This document shows, in pieces, positions 24,978 to 33,807 of a stretch of 64,000 nt of DNA. Below the pieces are notes generated by a model that was not told the DNA's origin, did not search any database, and worked only from the letters and a program-made list of their open reading frames with translations. The stretch is from Acidimicrobiales bacterium (GTDB lineage Bacteria > Actinomycetota > Acidimicrobiia > Acidimicrobiales > CADCSY01): NCBI GenBank assembly GCA_035512495.1, contig DATKDW010000017.1, forward strand, positions 36,207-100,206, given 5' to 3'. The position numbers and the translations under genes were made by a program. Every line of letters starts with the position of its first letter. Position 1 is the first letter of the stretch.

Positions 24978-26237
24978 GTGACGGCGCGACTGGTGCAAGG
25001 GGCAGGACGGCGGGGCGGCCAGCTGGTCGTGTCGTCGGCGGGCGCCCGGGCGAGTAGGACGACCGTGGCGATCCTCGCTCTGCTGGGCGTGGCGTGGACC
25101 ATCACCTGGGCCAGCGGTGGCACCACCGGGCCGATGGTCCACCTCTTCTACGTCCCCGTGATGGTGGCCGCCACCCGCTTCGGTGTCCGCGGGGCGGCGC
25201 TTGTGGGGGCGACCGCCGGGATCCTGGCCGGGCCGCTGATGCCGCTCGACGTGGTCGCCGGGCTGGCCCAGGTCCCCACCAACTGGGGGATGCGCCTCGC
25301 GTTCTTCGTCATGATCGGCGTGATCGTGGCCTTCCTCTCCACCCGGTCGCTCACCAACCTCGGGGAGTCGCTGGCGGCGGCGGCGACGAGCGCCGAGCTG
25401 CGACGGGCGCTCGAGCAGCGCGAGCTGCGCGTCGTCTACCAGCCGATCTTCGACATGGGCACCGGCCGCCTCGACGGCGCCGAGGCGCTGGTGCGCTGGG
25501 ACCACCCCGATCGTGGGCCGATCTCGCCCGGCGAGTTCATCCCCGATGCCGAGCGCTCGGGGATGATCGTGCCGCTCGGCCTCTACGTGCTCCGCCAGTC
25601 GGTGCGCCAGGCGGCGATGTGGCGGTCGCGGCTGCCCGAGGACTCACCGTTCTCGGTGTCGGTGAACCTCTCGGCCCGCCAGTTGGCCGAGCCCGACATC
25701 GTCGAGCAGATCGCCGCCTGCCTGGAGGTGGCGGGCCTGCCCGGCCACGCCCTCCACGTGGAGGTCACCGAGTCGGCCCTGGTGGAGGACATCGACGTGG
25801 CCGCGGAGCGGATCGCCGCGATCTCCCAGCTGGGGGTCCTCATCGCCCTCGACGACTTCGGCACCGGCCAGTCGTCGCTGGCCTACCTGCACCGCTTCCC
25901 CGTCGACGTGCTCAAGATCGACCGCAGCTTCGTCTCCACCGTGGAGGACCGCTCCACCGCCCTGCTGGCGGGCATCATCGCCCTCGCCTCGGGCCTCGGG
26001 GCCATCACGGTGGCCGAGGGCATCGAGACCGAGGCCGAGGCCGACACGCTCCGCGTCCTCGGCTGCCACCAGGCCCAGGGCTTCTACTACGCCCGCCCCC
26101 GCGGGGTGTCCGAGCTCGACCGCATCCTGTCACTCGCCGAGGTCATCCGCGTCCCGGAGTTTCGGCTCGTGCCGGTCGAGCCGTCGCCGGGACCGGTCGG
26201 GGCGATGCCGCTCCGGGCCGTGCACCCCATCCCGTAG
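24978..26237 (+). CDS. Membrane-bound EAL-domain c-di-GMP phosphodiesterase
   Basis: 419 residues. Four or five membrane segments (about 28-130) form a small sensor, and a short coiled segment links to the EAL domain (about 145-385). The catalytic set is complete: EALVRW, SVNLSARQ, EVTESAL, LDDFGTGQSSL, LKIDRSF and VAEGIET. It should hydrolyse c-di-GMP to pGpG. The GTG start has GAGGAG 7 nt upstream. The ~150-bp leader contains GC-rich palindromes (CCCGGCCGGG, GGGGCCCC) but no clear promoter. The last ~22 residues come from a duplicated DNA segment (see 26163-26301). Confidence 0.92.
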   Translation: MTARLVQGAGRRGGQLVVSSAGARASRTTVAILALLGVAWTITWASGGTTGPMVHLFYVPVMVAATRFGVRGAALVGATAGILAGPLMPLDVVAGLAQVPTNWGMRLAFFVMIGVIVAFLSTRSLTNLGESLAAAATSAELRRALEQRELRVVYQPIFDMGTGRLDGAEALVRWDHPDRGPISPGEFIPDAERSGMIVPLGLYVLRQSVRQAAMWRSRLPEDSPFSVSVNLSARQLAEPDIVEQIAACLEVAGLPGHALHVEVTESALVEDIDVAAERIAAISQLGVLIALDDFGTGQSSLAYLHRFPVDVLKIDRSFVSTVEDRSTALLAGIIALASGLGAITVAEGIETEAEADTLRVLGCHQAQGFYYARPRGVSELDRILSLAEVIRVPEFRLVPVEPSPGPVGAMPLRAVHPIP

Positions 26238-26301
26238 GTCCGGCTCGCGCTGGTCGAGCCGTCGCCTGGGCCGGTCGGGGCGGTACCGTTCCGGGCCGTG
26301 C
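26163..26301 (+). repeat. Tandem duplication with 78-bp period
   Basis: Positions 26163-26223 and 26241-26301 match at 54 of 61 bases. The first copy encodes the end of the EAL protein (VEPSPGPVGAMPLRAVH); the second is the promoter and start region of the next lipoprotein gene, including TACCGT and its GTG. The offset of 78 bp equals 26 codons. Confidence 0.85.
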
Positions 26302-26786
26302 GCCGCTTCCTGCTCGCGTCCCTGCTGACGGCGCTGCTCGCGCCGGCCTGCGGTGGTGACGACGCCGGTGGCGAGGCCGTGCCCACCGGCCCGGCGCGCG
26401 AGGCGGCGGTGTATGCCGCCATCGTCCTCCACGTGGCCGAGACCATCGAGCTGGAGGAGGGCCGCAATCCCGAGTCCCGGACGGTGTACGTCGAGCCCTC
26501 CGACCCCGACCGCTCCATCCCCCTCGAGGTCCAGGCCGGCGTGGTCCAGTGGGTGGAGGGCCAGGTGACGGTGGACTTCATCGACCAGCGACGCGCCGCG
26601 GTGCTGGTCGACGACCCCGGCCAGCCCGTGCGCGAGGGCACCGCCCTGCTGGCCCTCGGCACCGTGCCCGACGGCCACTTGCGCGTCGACGTCGACGTGC
26701 GCCGCTACTTCAAAGAGGGCGAGGAGGAGCGGGTCCGCTACGCCCTGCGCCGAGTCGGCCGGGAGTGGCGAGTCAACCAGAGCTAG
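26298..26786 (+). CDS. Small lipoprotein of unknown function
   Basis: 162 residues. The start MRRFLLASLLTALLAPAC ends in a lipobox-like APAC, so Cys18 is the likely lipidated residue. The mature part is a mixed alpha/beta domain with no recognised family (IVLHVAETIELEEG, VQWVEGQVTVDF, YALRRVGREWRV). It resembles the shape of small secreted NTF2-like or mce-associated proteins, but I cannot assign it. The GTG lies 8 nt after TACCGT in the duplicated promoter. Confidence 0.62.
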   Translation: MRRFLLASLLTALLAPACGGDDAGGEAVPTGPAREAAVYAAIVLHVAETIELEEGRNPESRTVYVEPSDPDRSIPLEVQAGVVQWVEGQVTVDFIDQRRAAVLVDDPGQPVREGTALLALGTVPDGHLRVDVDVRRYFKEGEEERVRYALRRVGREWRVNQS

Positions 26787-26907
26787 CTCACGGGTCCTGT
26801 CACCGACGGGAGCCCTTCCCACCCCCTCCGCAGGCTCCGGGGGCGGGCCCCTTCCGTCGGCGCCACCCGCTCGCGCGCCGTTGAGCGGTCTCGGCCTTCG
26901 GCCGAGG
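26787..26907 (+). repeat. Structured 3'-end repeat element, copy I
   Basis: Begins at the lipoprotein stop codon. Stems: P1 CCGACGG/CCGTCGG (26803-26809 with 26854-26860); P2 CCCACCCCC/GGGGGCGGG (26818-26826 with 26839-26847) closing the loop TCCGCAGGCTCC; P3 CCGCTC/GAGCGG (26867-26872 with 26883-26888); P4 CTCGGCC-TTC-GGCCGAG (26890-26906). Homologous elements follow genes at 52070 and, reversed, at 54922. P4 could serve as the terminator. Confidence 0.7.
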
Positions 26908-26911
26908 CCCC

Positions 26912-28423
26912 CTAGTTGGAGCGGGCGTGGGCGATCACTTGGGCGGCGAGGGCGATGGCGAGGCCCGAGTCGCCCTCGTCCATGTCGGCGCTGTCGACCA
27001 CGGCCCGGCGGCGCAGATCGGTGAGGTCGTGGCGGGCCGGGGCGTGATCGGCACCGCCGTCGGGGCAGGCGTCGGCGGCGGCTCCGGCCACGAGGATGGC
27101 CTGGTCGTGGAACCCTTCGCCGGCCAGGCCTTCGGCGGTGAGGAGGAGGTGGATGGCCACGGGCGCCTCGTCGGTGACGGCGAGCAGGTCGCGCACGTGG
27201 GGCGGCTCGCCGCGGCTGGCCGCAGCCCGCAGGCCTGCGACCAGCGCGCCGGCCCCGACGAGGAGGATGGCGGTCAGGGCGAGCATCCCCAGCCACGGCG
27301 AGGGCAGGAAGACCACCGGTCCCATGGCCCCGAGCACCCAGGCCAGCTGGAAGCGGGTCTCGAAGCTGGCGAAGGCCCGCCCGCGGTCGGCGTCGGGGGC
27401 GTGGTGCTGGAGGAGGCTGTCGAAGGCCTGGCGGCCCACGTTGGCCCCGGCGCCGATGGCCAGTGCGGCCACCATGATCTCCAGGCGAGCGAAGCTCAGC
27501 GCGGCCACCACCGAGAGGGCGGCGGGCACGACCAGGGCGAGGGCGAGCATGTGCTCCTCGCTGAGTCGCCGTCGCAGCGGTGGCGCCACGAAGGTGCCGA
27601 GCAGCCCGCCGGCGCCGCCGACGGCGAGCACGGCGCCGAACACCCAGGCCGGCTCGCCCTCCTGCTTGAGGGCGAAGGCCAGCAGGAACGTGAAGAAGCC
27701 GATGGCCAGGCGCAGCACCGACATGGCCATCGAGGCCAGCACCACCCGGGGGGCGTGCAGCTCGTGGTGCTCGAGGCTGTGGGCGACGGGGCCGGCCGGT
27801 TCGGGGCGGGGGATGCGCGAGGCGAGGACGGTGGCCGCCAGGTAGACGACGGCGGCGGCCCGCAGCGTCCACGCCCCGCTGGTGACCGACAGCAGCGACA
27901 CCGCCACGCCGCCGCCGACGGCCCCGGAGAGGGTGCCGATGCGCGAGAGCCGCGAGTTGGCGGTCACCAGGGCCTCGGGGTCGGTGACCAGGCGGGGCAC
28001 CAGGGCGCTCTTGGCCACCGAGTAGGTCTTGCCCAGCACCAAGACGGTGAGGGCCTCGGGGTAGAACAGCAGCGTCTTGAGGTGGCGGGCCAGCACCAGG
28101 CACACCAGTGCCCGGCCCACGCAGGTGAGGGCGATGACGAGGCGGTGGCCGCCCCGCACCCGGTCGACCACCGGGCCGATGATCGGCGCCACCACCGCGA
28201 AGGGCGCCATGGTGACGGCCAGGTAGAGGATGATCGACGGTCGGGCGGCGTCGACCGAGACGTTGAAGAACAGCGAGCCGGCCAGCGACACCGCGAAGAA
28301 GGTGTCGGCGGCGGTGCTCAGGGCGTGGGTGTGCGCCTGGCGGGCGAAGGGCAGCGGCCCGAAGAGGCGCTCGGCCAGCGCCGGGCGTGAGGTGGTGCCC
28401 ACCGCGCCATGATCGCGCTCCAT
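26912..28423 (-). CDS. Major facilitator superfamily transporter
   Basis: 503 residues with about 12 membrane segments to residue ~420 and a soluble ~80-residue tail. Features are the loop VVDRVRGGHRLVIALTCVGRALV between segments 2 and 3 and a middle loop after residue ~215. The general layout resembles efflux-type MFS proteins; the substrate is unknown. The C-terminal tail is unusual in length and contains Cys/His (DACPDGGADHAPARHD). ATG start; downstream of the DUF222/HNH gene on the same strand by 44 bp, possibly co-transcribed. Confidence 0.82.
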   Translation of the reverse strand: MERDHGAVGTTSRPALAERLFGPLPFARQAHTHALSTAADTFFAVSLAGSLFFNVSVDAARPSIILYLAVTMAPFAVVAPIIGPVVDRVRGGHRLVIALTCVGRALVCLVLARHLKTLLFYPEALTVLVLGKTYSVAKSALVPRLVTDPEALVTANSRLSRIGTLSGAVGGGVAVSLLSVTSGAWTLRAAAVVYLAATVLASRIPRPEPAGPVAHSLEHHELHAPRVVLASMAMSVLRLAIGFFTFLLAFALKQEGEPAWVFGAVLAVGGAGGLLGTFVAPPLRRRLSEEHMLALALVVPAALSVVAALSFARLEIMVAALAIGAGANVGRQAFDSLLQHHAPDADRGRAFASFETRFQLAWVLGAMGPVVFLPSPWLGMLALTAILLVGAGALVAGLRAAASRGEPPHVRDLLAVTDEAPVAIHLLLTAEGLAGEGFHDQAILVAGAAADACPDGGADHAPARHDLTDLRRRAVVDSADMDEGDSGLAIALAAQVIAHARSN

Positions 28424-28467
28424 CAGAGCCAGTGGACGAAGCCCGAGCGCGGTGTCCGCGGGTCTGC

Positions 28468-29943
28468 TCAGGCGGCGTCGGTGTCCTCGAGGCCGAGGAG
28501 CGGTTGCTGGCCGTGCTCGCTATCCCCGCCGCTGTCGTCGTCGCCGCTGCGGCGGGTGGCGTCGGGGCGGCTGGGGTTGGCCCCGGTGGTGGGGCGGGAG
28601 GCCGCGGGGTCGGTGGGATCGTGGGGCGGTCTTGTCCCTCGGCGGTCACCGGTGGAGTCGGCGCGACCGGCGCGGTCGGGGTGGTCGGGGTGGTCGGGTG
28701 GGACCATGGGTCGTTTGCCGGTGCCGGTGGTGAGGGCCCAGTGGTGGTTGGTCTTGAGGGCGTGGTGGTGGCTGCAGAGGTGGTCGAGGTTGTGGAGCTC
28801 GGTGACCTGCTCGGTGGCCCAGGGGGTGCGGTGGTCCTTTTGGAGGCGCCGGGCTCGATTGCAGCCGTGCACGGTGCAGGTGGGTGAGCTCCAGAGCAGG
28901 GCGGTCTTTTGGGCGACGGTGGGTCCGCGTCCGAGGTGGGTGACGTTGACGACGTCGACGCCGTTGGTGATGACGAGCTTGAGCACGGCGTCGCCGAGGA
29001 GGTGGCGGGCGGTGGTGACGGGGATGGGTCCGACGCCGGCGATCTCGACGACTTCGTCGCCTTCGGCGTGTCCTCGTTGGAGGGCGGCCAGGTCGAGGCG
29101 GAGCAGGCCCAGGTAGGGCGGCGGCTTCGGGTCAGTCCCCGGCACCACGCCCGGCTCGCCTGCACCCTCAGGGGCAGCGGGGATATCAGCGGCGGTGGCG
29201 GAGCCACCCCCGGCAGGGTGTCGGGCGACCCCGGTGAGGGTTCGGTTGCACAGCTCGGTGAAGGCGTCGGCGGCGTAGGCGGCGGGGTCTTCGCGGTGTC
29301 CGGCCTTGCGGGCGTGGGCGAAGGCGCGGTCGATGAAGGGTTGCAGGGCGGCCATGACGGTGGAGCCGGCCGCCACGGTGTTGCGGAGGTGGAGGTTGAA
29401 GGCGCCTTCGCTGTCGTTGAAGGTGCGCAGGAACCGCGACCGGTGGATGCGCCCGTTGGTGGCGTCGGGGTCGGGGTCAGCCGCCGCGCGGGTGCGGCGG
29501 CACTCGTCGCGCAGCTCCCCGACGCTGGCGTTGGCCTTGGCCAGCGCCACCAAGCGGTGCTCAGCGTTCGGGTCCGCGGCGGCAGCGTCGGCGATCTCGG
29601 CGGTCTGGGTGGGGGAGAGGGCACCGGCGCGGGCGGCACCGGCAACCTCGGGCAACCCGTCGAGGGTCTTGGCGGTGCGCAGGGCGGCTTTGGCTTGGCC
29701 CTTCGACACCCCGGTGCGCCGGGCCAGCCACTCCTCGGGGGTGGCGTCACCGCCGGTCTTCCACCGGTCGGTGGCGGCGACCTTGGCGGCGGCCAACGCC
29801 TCGATGGTGGCGGCCATGTGCTTGATCGCCGCCGCGTCGGTCACCACCCGCTCCGCCGCGTCGACGGTGAGCGCGTCGGCGGAGAAGTCGCCCGCCAAGG
29901 CGGTCATCGTCTCCCGCAGCTCGCTCAGCGTCATCTCCGACAT
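28468..29943 (-). CDS. DUF222 / HNH endonuclease protein (13E12-repeat type)
   Basis: 491 residues. The N-terminal DUF222 region (about 1-320) is helical, with EEWLARRTGVSKGQAKAALRTAKTL and SRFLRTFNDSEGAFNLHLRNT. The HNH domain near 350-400 has CTVHGCNRARRLQKDH, the central Asn (ELHNLDHLC) and the final SHHH. The tail is Pro/Asp/Arg-rich and disordered. These are the 13E12/REP proteins, multicopy in many actinobacteria; a mobile or nuclease role is suspected but not shown. TACACT (29951-29956) lies 7 nt before the ATG, so it is leaderless. Base composition at its 3' end is G/T repetitive on the plus strand. Confidence 0.88.
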   Translation of the reverse strand: MSEMTLSELRETMTALAGDFSADALTVDAAERVVTDAAAIKHMAATIEALAAAKVAATDRWKTGGDATPEEWLARRTGVSKGQAKAALRTAKTLDGLPEVAGAARAGALSPTQTAEIADAAAADPNAEHRLVALAKANASVGELRDECRRTRAAADPDPDATNGRIHRSRFLRTFNDSEGAFNLHLRNTVAAGSTVMAALQPFIDRAFAHARKAGHREDPAAYAADAFTELCNRTLTGVARHPAGGGSATAADIPAAPEGAGEPGVVPGTDPKPPPYLGLLRLDLAALQRGHAEGDEVVEIAGVGPIPVTTARHLLGDAVLKLVITNGVDVVNVTHLGRGPTVAQKTALLWSSPTCTVHGCNRARRLQKDHRTPWATEQVTELHNLDHLCSHHHALKTNHHWALTTGTGKRPMVPPDHPDHPDRAGRADSTGDRRGTRPPHDPTDPAASRPTTGANPSRPDATRRSGDDDSGGDSEHGQQPLLGLEDTDAA

Positions 29944-30049
29944 GGGAACAAGTGTACGAACGGGGTATGACAGTGAAACCCAGCGGACGGTCGGCCGAAC
30001 GAGGTGGGACGGTGGTGCACCGCCGCTGAGGCCAGAGGCCTTTCCTCCA

Positions 30050-30637
30050 TCACACGGGCGGTTCGGGGTCGTACTGGATGAAGCGGCGGACCTCCTTGGC
30101 CCGCTCCTCGCCGGCGAGGCGGCGGACGAGGTGGAGCGCCATGTCGATGCCGGCCGACACGCCGGCCGCGGTGACGACCTCGCCGTCGTCCACGTACCGG
30201 TCGGCGGCGCGGACCTCGATGCCCTCGCCGAGGCGCGCGAGGTGGTCGAGGCTGGCCCAGTGGGTGGTGGCCGGGCGACCGTCGAGCAACCCGGCGTCGG
30301 CGAGCACGAGCGAGCCGGTGCACACGCTCGTCATCAGCGTCCCCGCCGCCGCCAGCCCGCGAAGGCGGGCCCGGATCGCCTCGTCGCCGAGCTGGGCGCG
30401 GGTGCCCTGGCCGCCCGGCCACACCACGACGTCGAGCGGCCCGACGTCGTCCCAGGTGTGGTCGGCCAGGCAGCGCACGCCCTTGGCGCACGTGATCACC
30501 CCGGCGTCGTCGGCCACGGTCACCACCTCGGCGCCGTCGTCCGGCCACCACTGCTGCCATGAGCGCAGCACCTCCCAGGGGCCGACCCAGTCGAGCTCCT
30601 CCACGTCGGGGAACAGGGCGATGGCGATGCGCGTCAT
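30050..30637 (-). CDS. DJ-1/PfpI-family protein
   Basis: 195 residues. The start MTRIAIALFPDVEELDWVGPWEVL and the nucleophile-elbow region LMTSVCTGSLVLADAGLL (Cys in SVCTGS), with the partner His in the TTHWASLDHL segment, place it with the isonitrile-hydratase/transcription-regulator-like branch of DJ-1/PfpI. No AraC domain is attached. Possible roles are a small-molecule hydratase or glyoxalase. Divergent from the SDR gene, with 46 bp between starts. An upstream in-frame extension would cross that promoter region and is rejected. Confidence 0.85.
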   Translation of the reverse strand: MTRIAIALFPDVEELDWVGPWEVLRSWQQWWPDDGAEVVTVADDAGVITCAKGVRCLADHTWDDVGPLDVVVWPGGQGTRAQLGDEAIRARLRGLAAAGTLMTSVCTGSLVLADAGLLDGRPATTHWASLDHLARLGEGIEVRAADRYVDDGEVVTAAGVSAGIDMALHLVRRLAGEERAKEVRRFIQYDPEPPV

Positions 30638-30683
30638 GCCGGCAGCATCGCGCCGGTGGCCCATGGTGGTGCAGGATGGCGCC

Positions 30684-31463
30684 GTGACGGGGAGGCCGAG
30701 CGGCGAGAGCCAGCGGGTGGCGCTGGTGACGGGGGTGGGCCGGGAGGCCGGCATCGGAGCGGCCGTCGCCCGTCGCCTGGCCGACGACGGCTTCGACGTG
30801 GCGAGCACCTGGTGGCGGCCCTATGACGAGCGCATGCCATGGGGAGCCGACGAGGACGGTGGCGCCGGGATCGCTGCTGGGATCGCCGCGACCGGTGTCG
30901 CCTCGGTGGCGGTCGAGGCCGACCTCGAACGGCCCGAGTCCTCCGCTGCCGTCTTCGACGAGGTGGAGTCGGCGCTCGGTCCCGTGGCGGTGCTGGTGCT
31001 GTGCCACTGCGAGTCGGTCGACTCCGACATCCGTACCACGACCATCGAGAGCTTCGACCGTCACATGGCGGTCAACGCCCGCGCCACCTGGCTGCTGATC
31101 CGGGAGATGGCGCGCCGGTACCGGGGCGCTCACGGCGGCGGTCGGATCGTGGCCCTCACCAGCGACCACACGGTCGGCAACCTGGCCTACGGAGCCAGCA
31201 AGGCCGCCCTCGACCGCATCACCCTGGCGGCCGCGACCGAGCTCGCCGACCTCGGGATCACGGCCAACGTCGTCAACCCCGGGGCCACGGACACGGGTTG
31301 GATGACCGGCGACGTGCTCGAAGCGGTCGCCGCCGCGACCCCGCTGGGGCGGGTCGGTCAGCCGTCGGACGTGGCCAACCTCGTCTCGTTCCTCTGCTCG
31401 CCGGACGGAGGTTGGGTCAACGGCCAGCTCCTCTGCTCCAACGGCGGGATCGCCTCTGGGTAG
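30684..31463 (+). CDS. Short-chain dehydrogenase/reductase
   Basis: 259 residues. The cofactor loop TGVGREAGIG is a stretched form of TGxxxGIG. CHCES replaces the usual NNAG, and the catalytic region is LTSDHTVGNLAYGASKAAL with the Y-x3-K pair and a Ser before it. PGATDTGWM is the usual C-terminal lid start. An NAD(P)-dependent oxidoreductase of unknown substrate. The GTG at 30684 has CAGGAT 6 nt before it; ATG 30663 is an alternative. Divergent from the DJ-1 gene. Confidence 0.82.
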   Translation: MTGRPSGESQRVALVTGVGREAGIGAAVARRLADDGFDVASTWWRPYDERMPWGADEDGGAGIAAGIAATGVASVAVEADLERPESSAAVFDEVESALGPVAVLVLCHCESVDSDIRTTTIESFDRHMAVNARATWLLIREMARRYRGAHGGGRIVALTSDHTVGNLAYGASKAALDRITLAAATELADLGITANVVNPGATDTGWMTGDVLEAVAAATPLGRVGQPSDVANLVSFLCSPDGGWVNGQLLCSNGGIASG

Positions 31464-31515
31464 CGAGGGGTCGCGCCCGCGGGCGGACCATCCGGCGCCG
31501 GGGTAGACAGGCGTG

Positions 31516-32379
31516 ATGCGGATCGGTGCGGTGTACCCCCAGATCGAGCTCGGTGGCGACCCGGAGGCGGTGCGCCGGATCGGCCGTGCGGTCGAGGACC
31601 TCGGCTTCGACCACCTGCTGGCCTACGACCATGTGCTCGGGGCGGTCCACGAGGGACGCCAGCCGCCGCTGGTGGGCCCCTACAACGAGCGCGACCCCTT
31701 CCACGACCCGCTGGTGCTGTTCGCCCACCTGGCGGGCATCACCGAGCGGCTCCACTTCGTGAGCGGGGTCGTGATCCTGCCGCAGCGCCAGACGGCGCTG
31801 CTGGCCCGCCAGGTGGCCGACCTCGCCCTCCTCTCCGGCGACCGGTTCCGCCTCGGTGTGGGGATCGGCTGGAACCACGTGGAGTACGAAGCCCTCGGCC
31901 AGGACTTCCACACCCGCGGTGCCCGTGAGGAGGAGCAGATCGAGCTGCTCCGGCGCCTCTGGACCGAAGAGGTCGTCGACTTCGAGGGCCGCTTCGACCG
32001 GGTCGACCGCGCCGCGCTGGTGCCCCGACCGGTGCGGCCGGTGCCGATCTGGCTCGGGGGCTGGGGGCAGGCGGCGCTGGCCCGGGCCGCCCGCGTGGGC
32101 GACGGGTTCATCTTCGGCGGCCCCTCGAGCGACGTGCACGACGCTTGGGACCGCGTCAGGGAGATGGTGGCGACCAACGGTCGCGATGATGGCTTCGGCG
32201 GCGAGCGCATGATCCCGAGCGCGAAGGGCCCGTCGTACGTGGCCGAGCGCATCGCCGAGTGGGAGGCGGTAGGCGGGACCCACGCCGCCGTCATCACCAT
32301 GGGCCAGGGGCTGGCGACGGCCGACGCCCACGTCGAGCACCTGGCCGACGTCGCCGCCGCCCTGGGCCTGGGGGCGTAG
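31516..32379 (+). CDS. LLM-class F420-dependent oxidoreductase
   Basis: 287 residues of luciferase-like TIM barrel: the start MRIGAVYPQIELGGDP, then LAYDHVLGA, GVVILPQRQTALLARQVADL and RFRLGVGIGWNHVEYEALG. The last two are hallmarks of the F420-dependent LLM group. It probably uses F420 as hydride carrier on an unknown substrate. TAGACA lies 6 nt before the ATG at 31516, so I prefer it over the GTG three bases earlier. Confidence 0.88.
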   Translation: MRIGAVYPQIELGGDPEAVRRIGRAVEDLGFDHLLAYDHVLGAVHEGRQPPLVGPYNERDPFHDPLVLFAHLAGITERLHFVSGVVILPQRQTALLARQVADLALLSGDRFRLGVGIGWNHVEYEALGQDFHTRGAREEEQIELLRRLWTEEVVDFEGRFDRVDRAALVPRPVRPVPIWLGGWGQAALARAARVGDGFIFGGPSSDVHDAWDRVREMVATNGRDDGFGGERMIPSAKGPSYVAERIAEWEAVGGTHAAVITMGQGLATADAHVEHLADVAAALGLGA

Positions 32380-32478
32380 CGGGTCCCCGGCCGGCCGGCG
32401 GCACCTGCGACCGCAGGACCCTACGGTGGGGCCCAGAGGCCGGGCGAGGGCCGCCCGACCGGGGAGGGCAACGCCGAG

Positions 32479-33768
32479 ATGGACTTCGACATCCCGACCG
32501 ACCTGGTCGACTACCTGCAGGAGCTGGACGACTTCATCGAGCGGGAGATCAAGCCGCTCGAGGAGCAGGACGACAACATCCGCTTCTTCGACCACCGCCG
32601 GGAGGACAGCCGCACCGACTGGGAGCGCGGCGGCCTGCCCAACGAGGAGTGGGAGCAGCTGCTCGGGGAGATGCGACGGCGTGCCGACGCGGCCGGTCAC
32701 TACCGCTACGCCTTCCCCGCCGAGTTCGGCGGCCGCGAGGGGACCAACCTCGGCATGGCCGTGATCAGGGAGCACCTCGCCCGCAAGGGCCTGGGCCTCC
32801 ACAACGACCTGCAGAACGAGTCGTCGATCGTCGGCAACAACGTCGGGCTCCTGTTGTTGATCGCCCACGGCACCGACGAGCAGAAGGCGGAGTGGATCGA
32901 CGACCTCGCCGAGGGCCGTCGCGGGTTCGCCTTCGGCATCACCGAGCCCGACCACGGCTCCGACGCCACCCACATGGAGACGACCGCGGTGCGCGACGGC
33001 GACGAGTGGGTCATCAACGGCGAGAAGACCTGGAACACCGGCATCCACAAGGCGCAGTACGACCTCATCTTCGCCCGCACGAGCGGCGAGGCCGGCGACG
33101 GCGAGGGGATCACCGCCTTCTTGGTGCCCACGGTCAGCGAGGGCTTCGAGGTCCTCGAGTACCTGTGGACCTTCAACATGCCGACCGACCACGCCCACAT
33201 CCGGCTCACCGACGTGCGGGTGCCCGACAGCGCCATCTTCGGCGGTGAGGGCAAGGGGCTCGGCGTGGTGCAGCTGTTCTTCAACGAGAACCGCATCCGC
33301 CAGGCCGCCTCGAGCCTCGGTGCCGCCCAGTTCTGCATCGACCGGGCCATCGAGTACGCCAAGGAGCGCAAGCCGTTCGGCAAGGCGCTGGCCACCAACC
33401 AGGGGATCCAGTTCCCCCTCGTCGAGCTGCAGACGCAGTGCGAGATGCTCCGTGCCCTCATCCACAAGACGGCGTGGCAGATGGACACCTACGGCCCGTT
33501 CTCGGTGAGCGACAAGGTCTCCATGTGCAACTACTGGGCCAACCGGCTCTGCTGCGAGTCGGCTGACCGGGCCATGCAGGTCTTCGGGGGGCGGGGCTAC
33601 AGCCGTCACGAGCCCTTCGAGCACATCTACCGGCACCACCGCCGCTACCGGATCACCGAGGGGGCCGAGGAGATCCAGATGCGGCGCGTCGCCGGCTACT
33701 TGTTCGGGTTCATGAGCCAGCGGGAGCCCAAGGGCGTCTCGGCCACCCCGTCGCCCGCCGCGCGCTGA
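32479..33768 (+). CDS. Acyl-CoA dehydrogenase family protein
   Basis: 429 residues with the complete three-part ACAD fold: N-terminal helices, the FAD-contact segment FGITEPDHGSDATHMETTAVRDGDEWVINGEKTWNTG, and the C-terminal helical domain with QVFGGRGYSRHEPFEHIYRHHRRYRITEGAEEIQMRRVAGY. It oxidises an acyl-CoA at the alpha-beta bond with electrons to ETF; the substrate is unknown. It is longer at the N-terminus than standard FadE and may belong to the long 'Acad10/11'-like set. The leader runs from a TACGGT -10 (32422-32427) with a GGGGAGGG Shine-Dalgarno, unlike the leaderless genes nearby. Confidence 0.9.
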   Translation: MDFDIPTDLVDYLQELDDFIEREIKPLEEQDDNIRFFDHRREDSRTDWERGGLPNEEWEQLLGEMRRRADAAGHYRYAFPAEFGGREGTNLGMAVIREHLARKGLGLHNDLQNESSIVGNNVGLLLLIAHGTDEQKAEWIDDLAEGRRGFAFGITEPDHGSDATHMETTAVRDGDEWVINGEKTWNTGIHKAQYDLIFARTSGEAGDGEGITAFLVPTVSEGFEVLEYLWTFNMPTDHAHIRLTDVRVPDSAIFGGEGKGLGVVQLFFNENRIRQAASSLGAAQFCIDRAIEYAKERKPFGKALATNQGIQFPLVELQTQCEMLRALIHKTAWQMDTYGPFSVSDKVSMCNYWANRLCCESADRAMQVFGGRGYSRHEPFEHIYRHHRRYRITEGAEEIQMRRVAGYLFGFMSQREPKGVSATPSPAAR

Positions 33769-33807
33769 GCGGCCACGACCCGAGGACAGCCGCGTGCCAG
33801 GGCCGGC

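Noticed and set aside
26130..29750. A 1206-codon minus-strand open frame
   Set aside because: It shadows the HNH and MFS genes in another frame and gives Pro/Arg/Ala-rich translation; the real genes lie in different frames with full motif sets.
28468..29943. Treating the DUF222/HNH gene as a group II intron or intein
   Set aside because: There is no reverse transcriptase, intron domain V-like structure or splicing motif; it is a free-standing 13E12-type protein.
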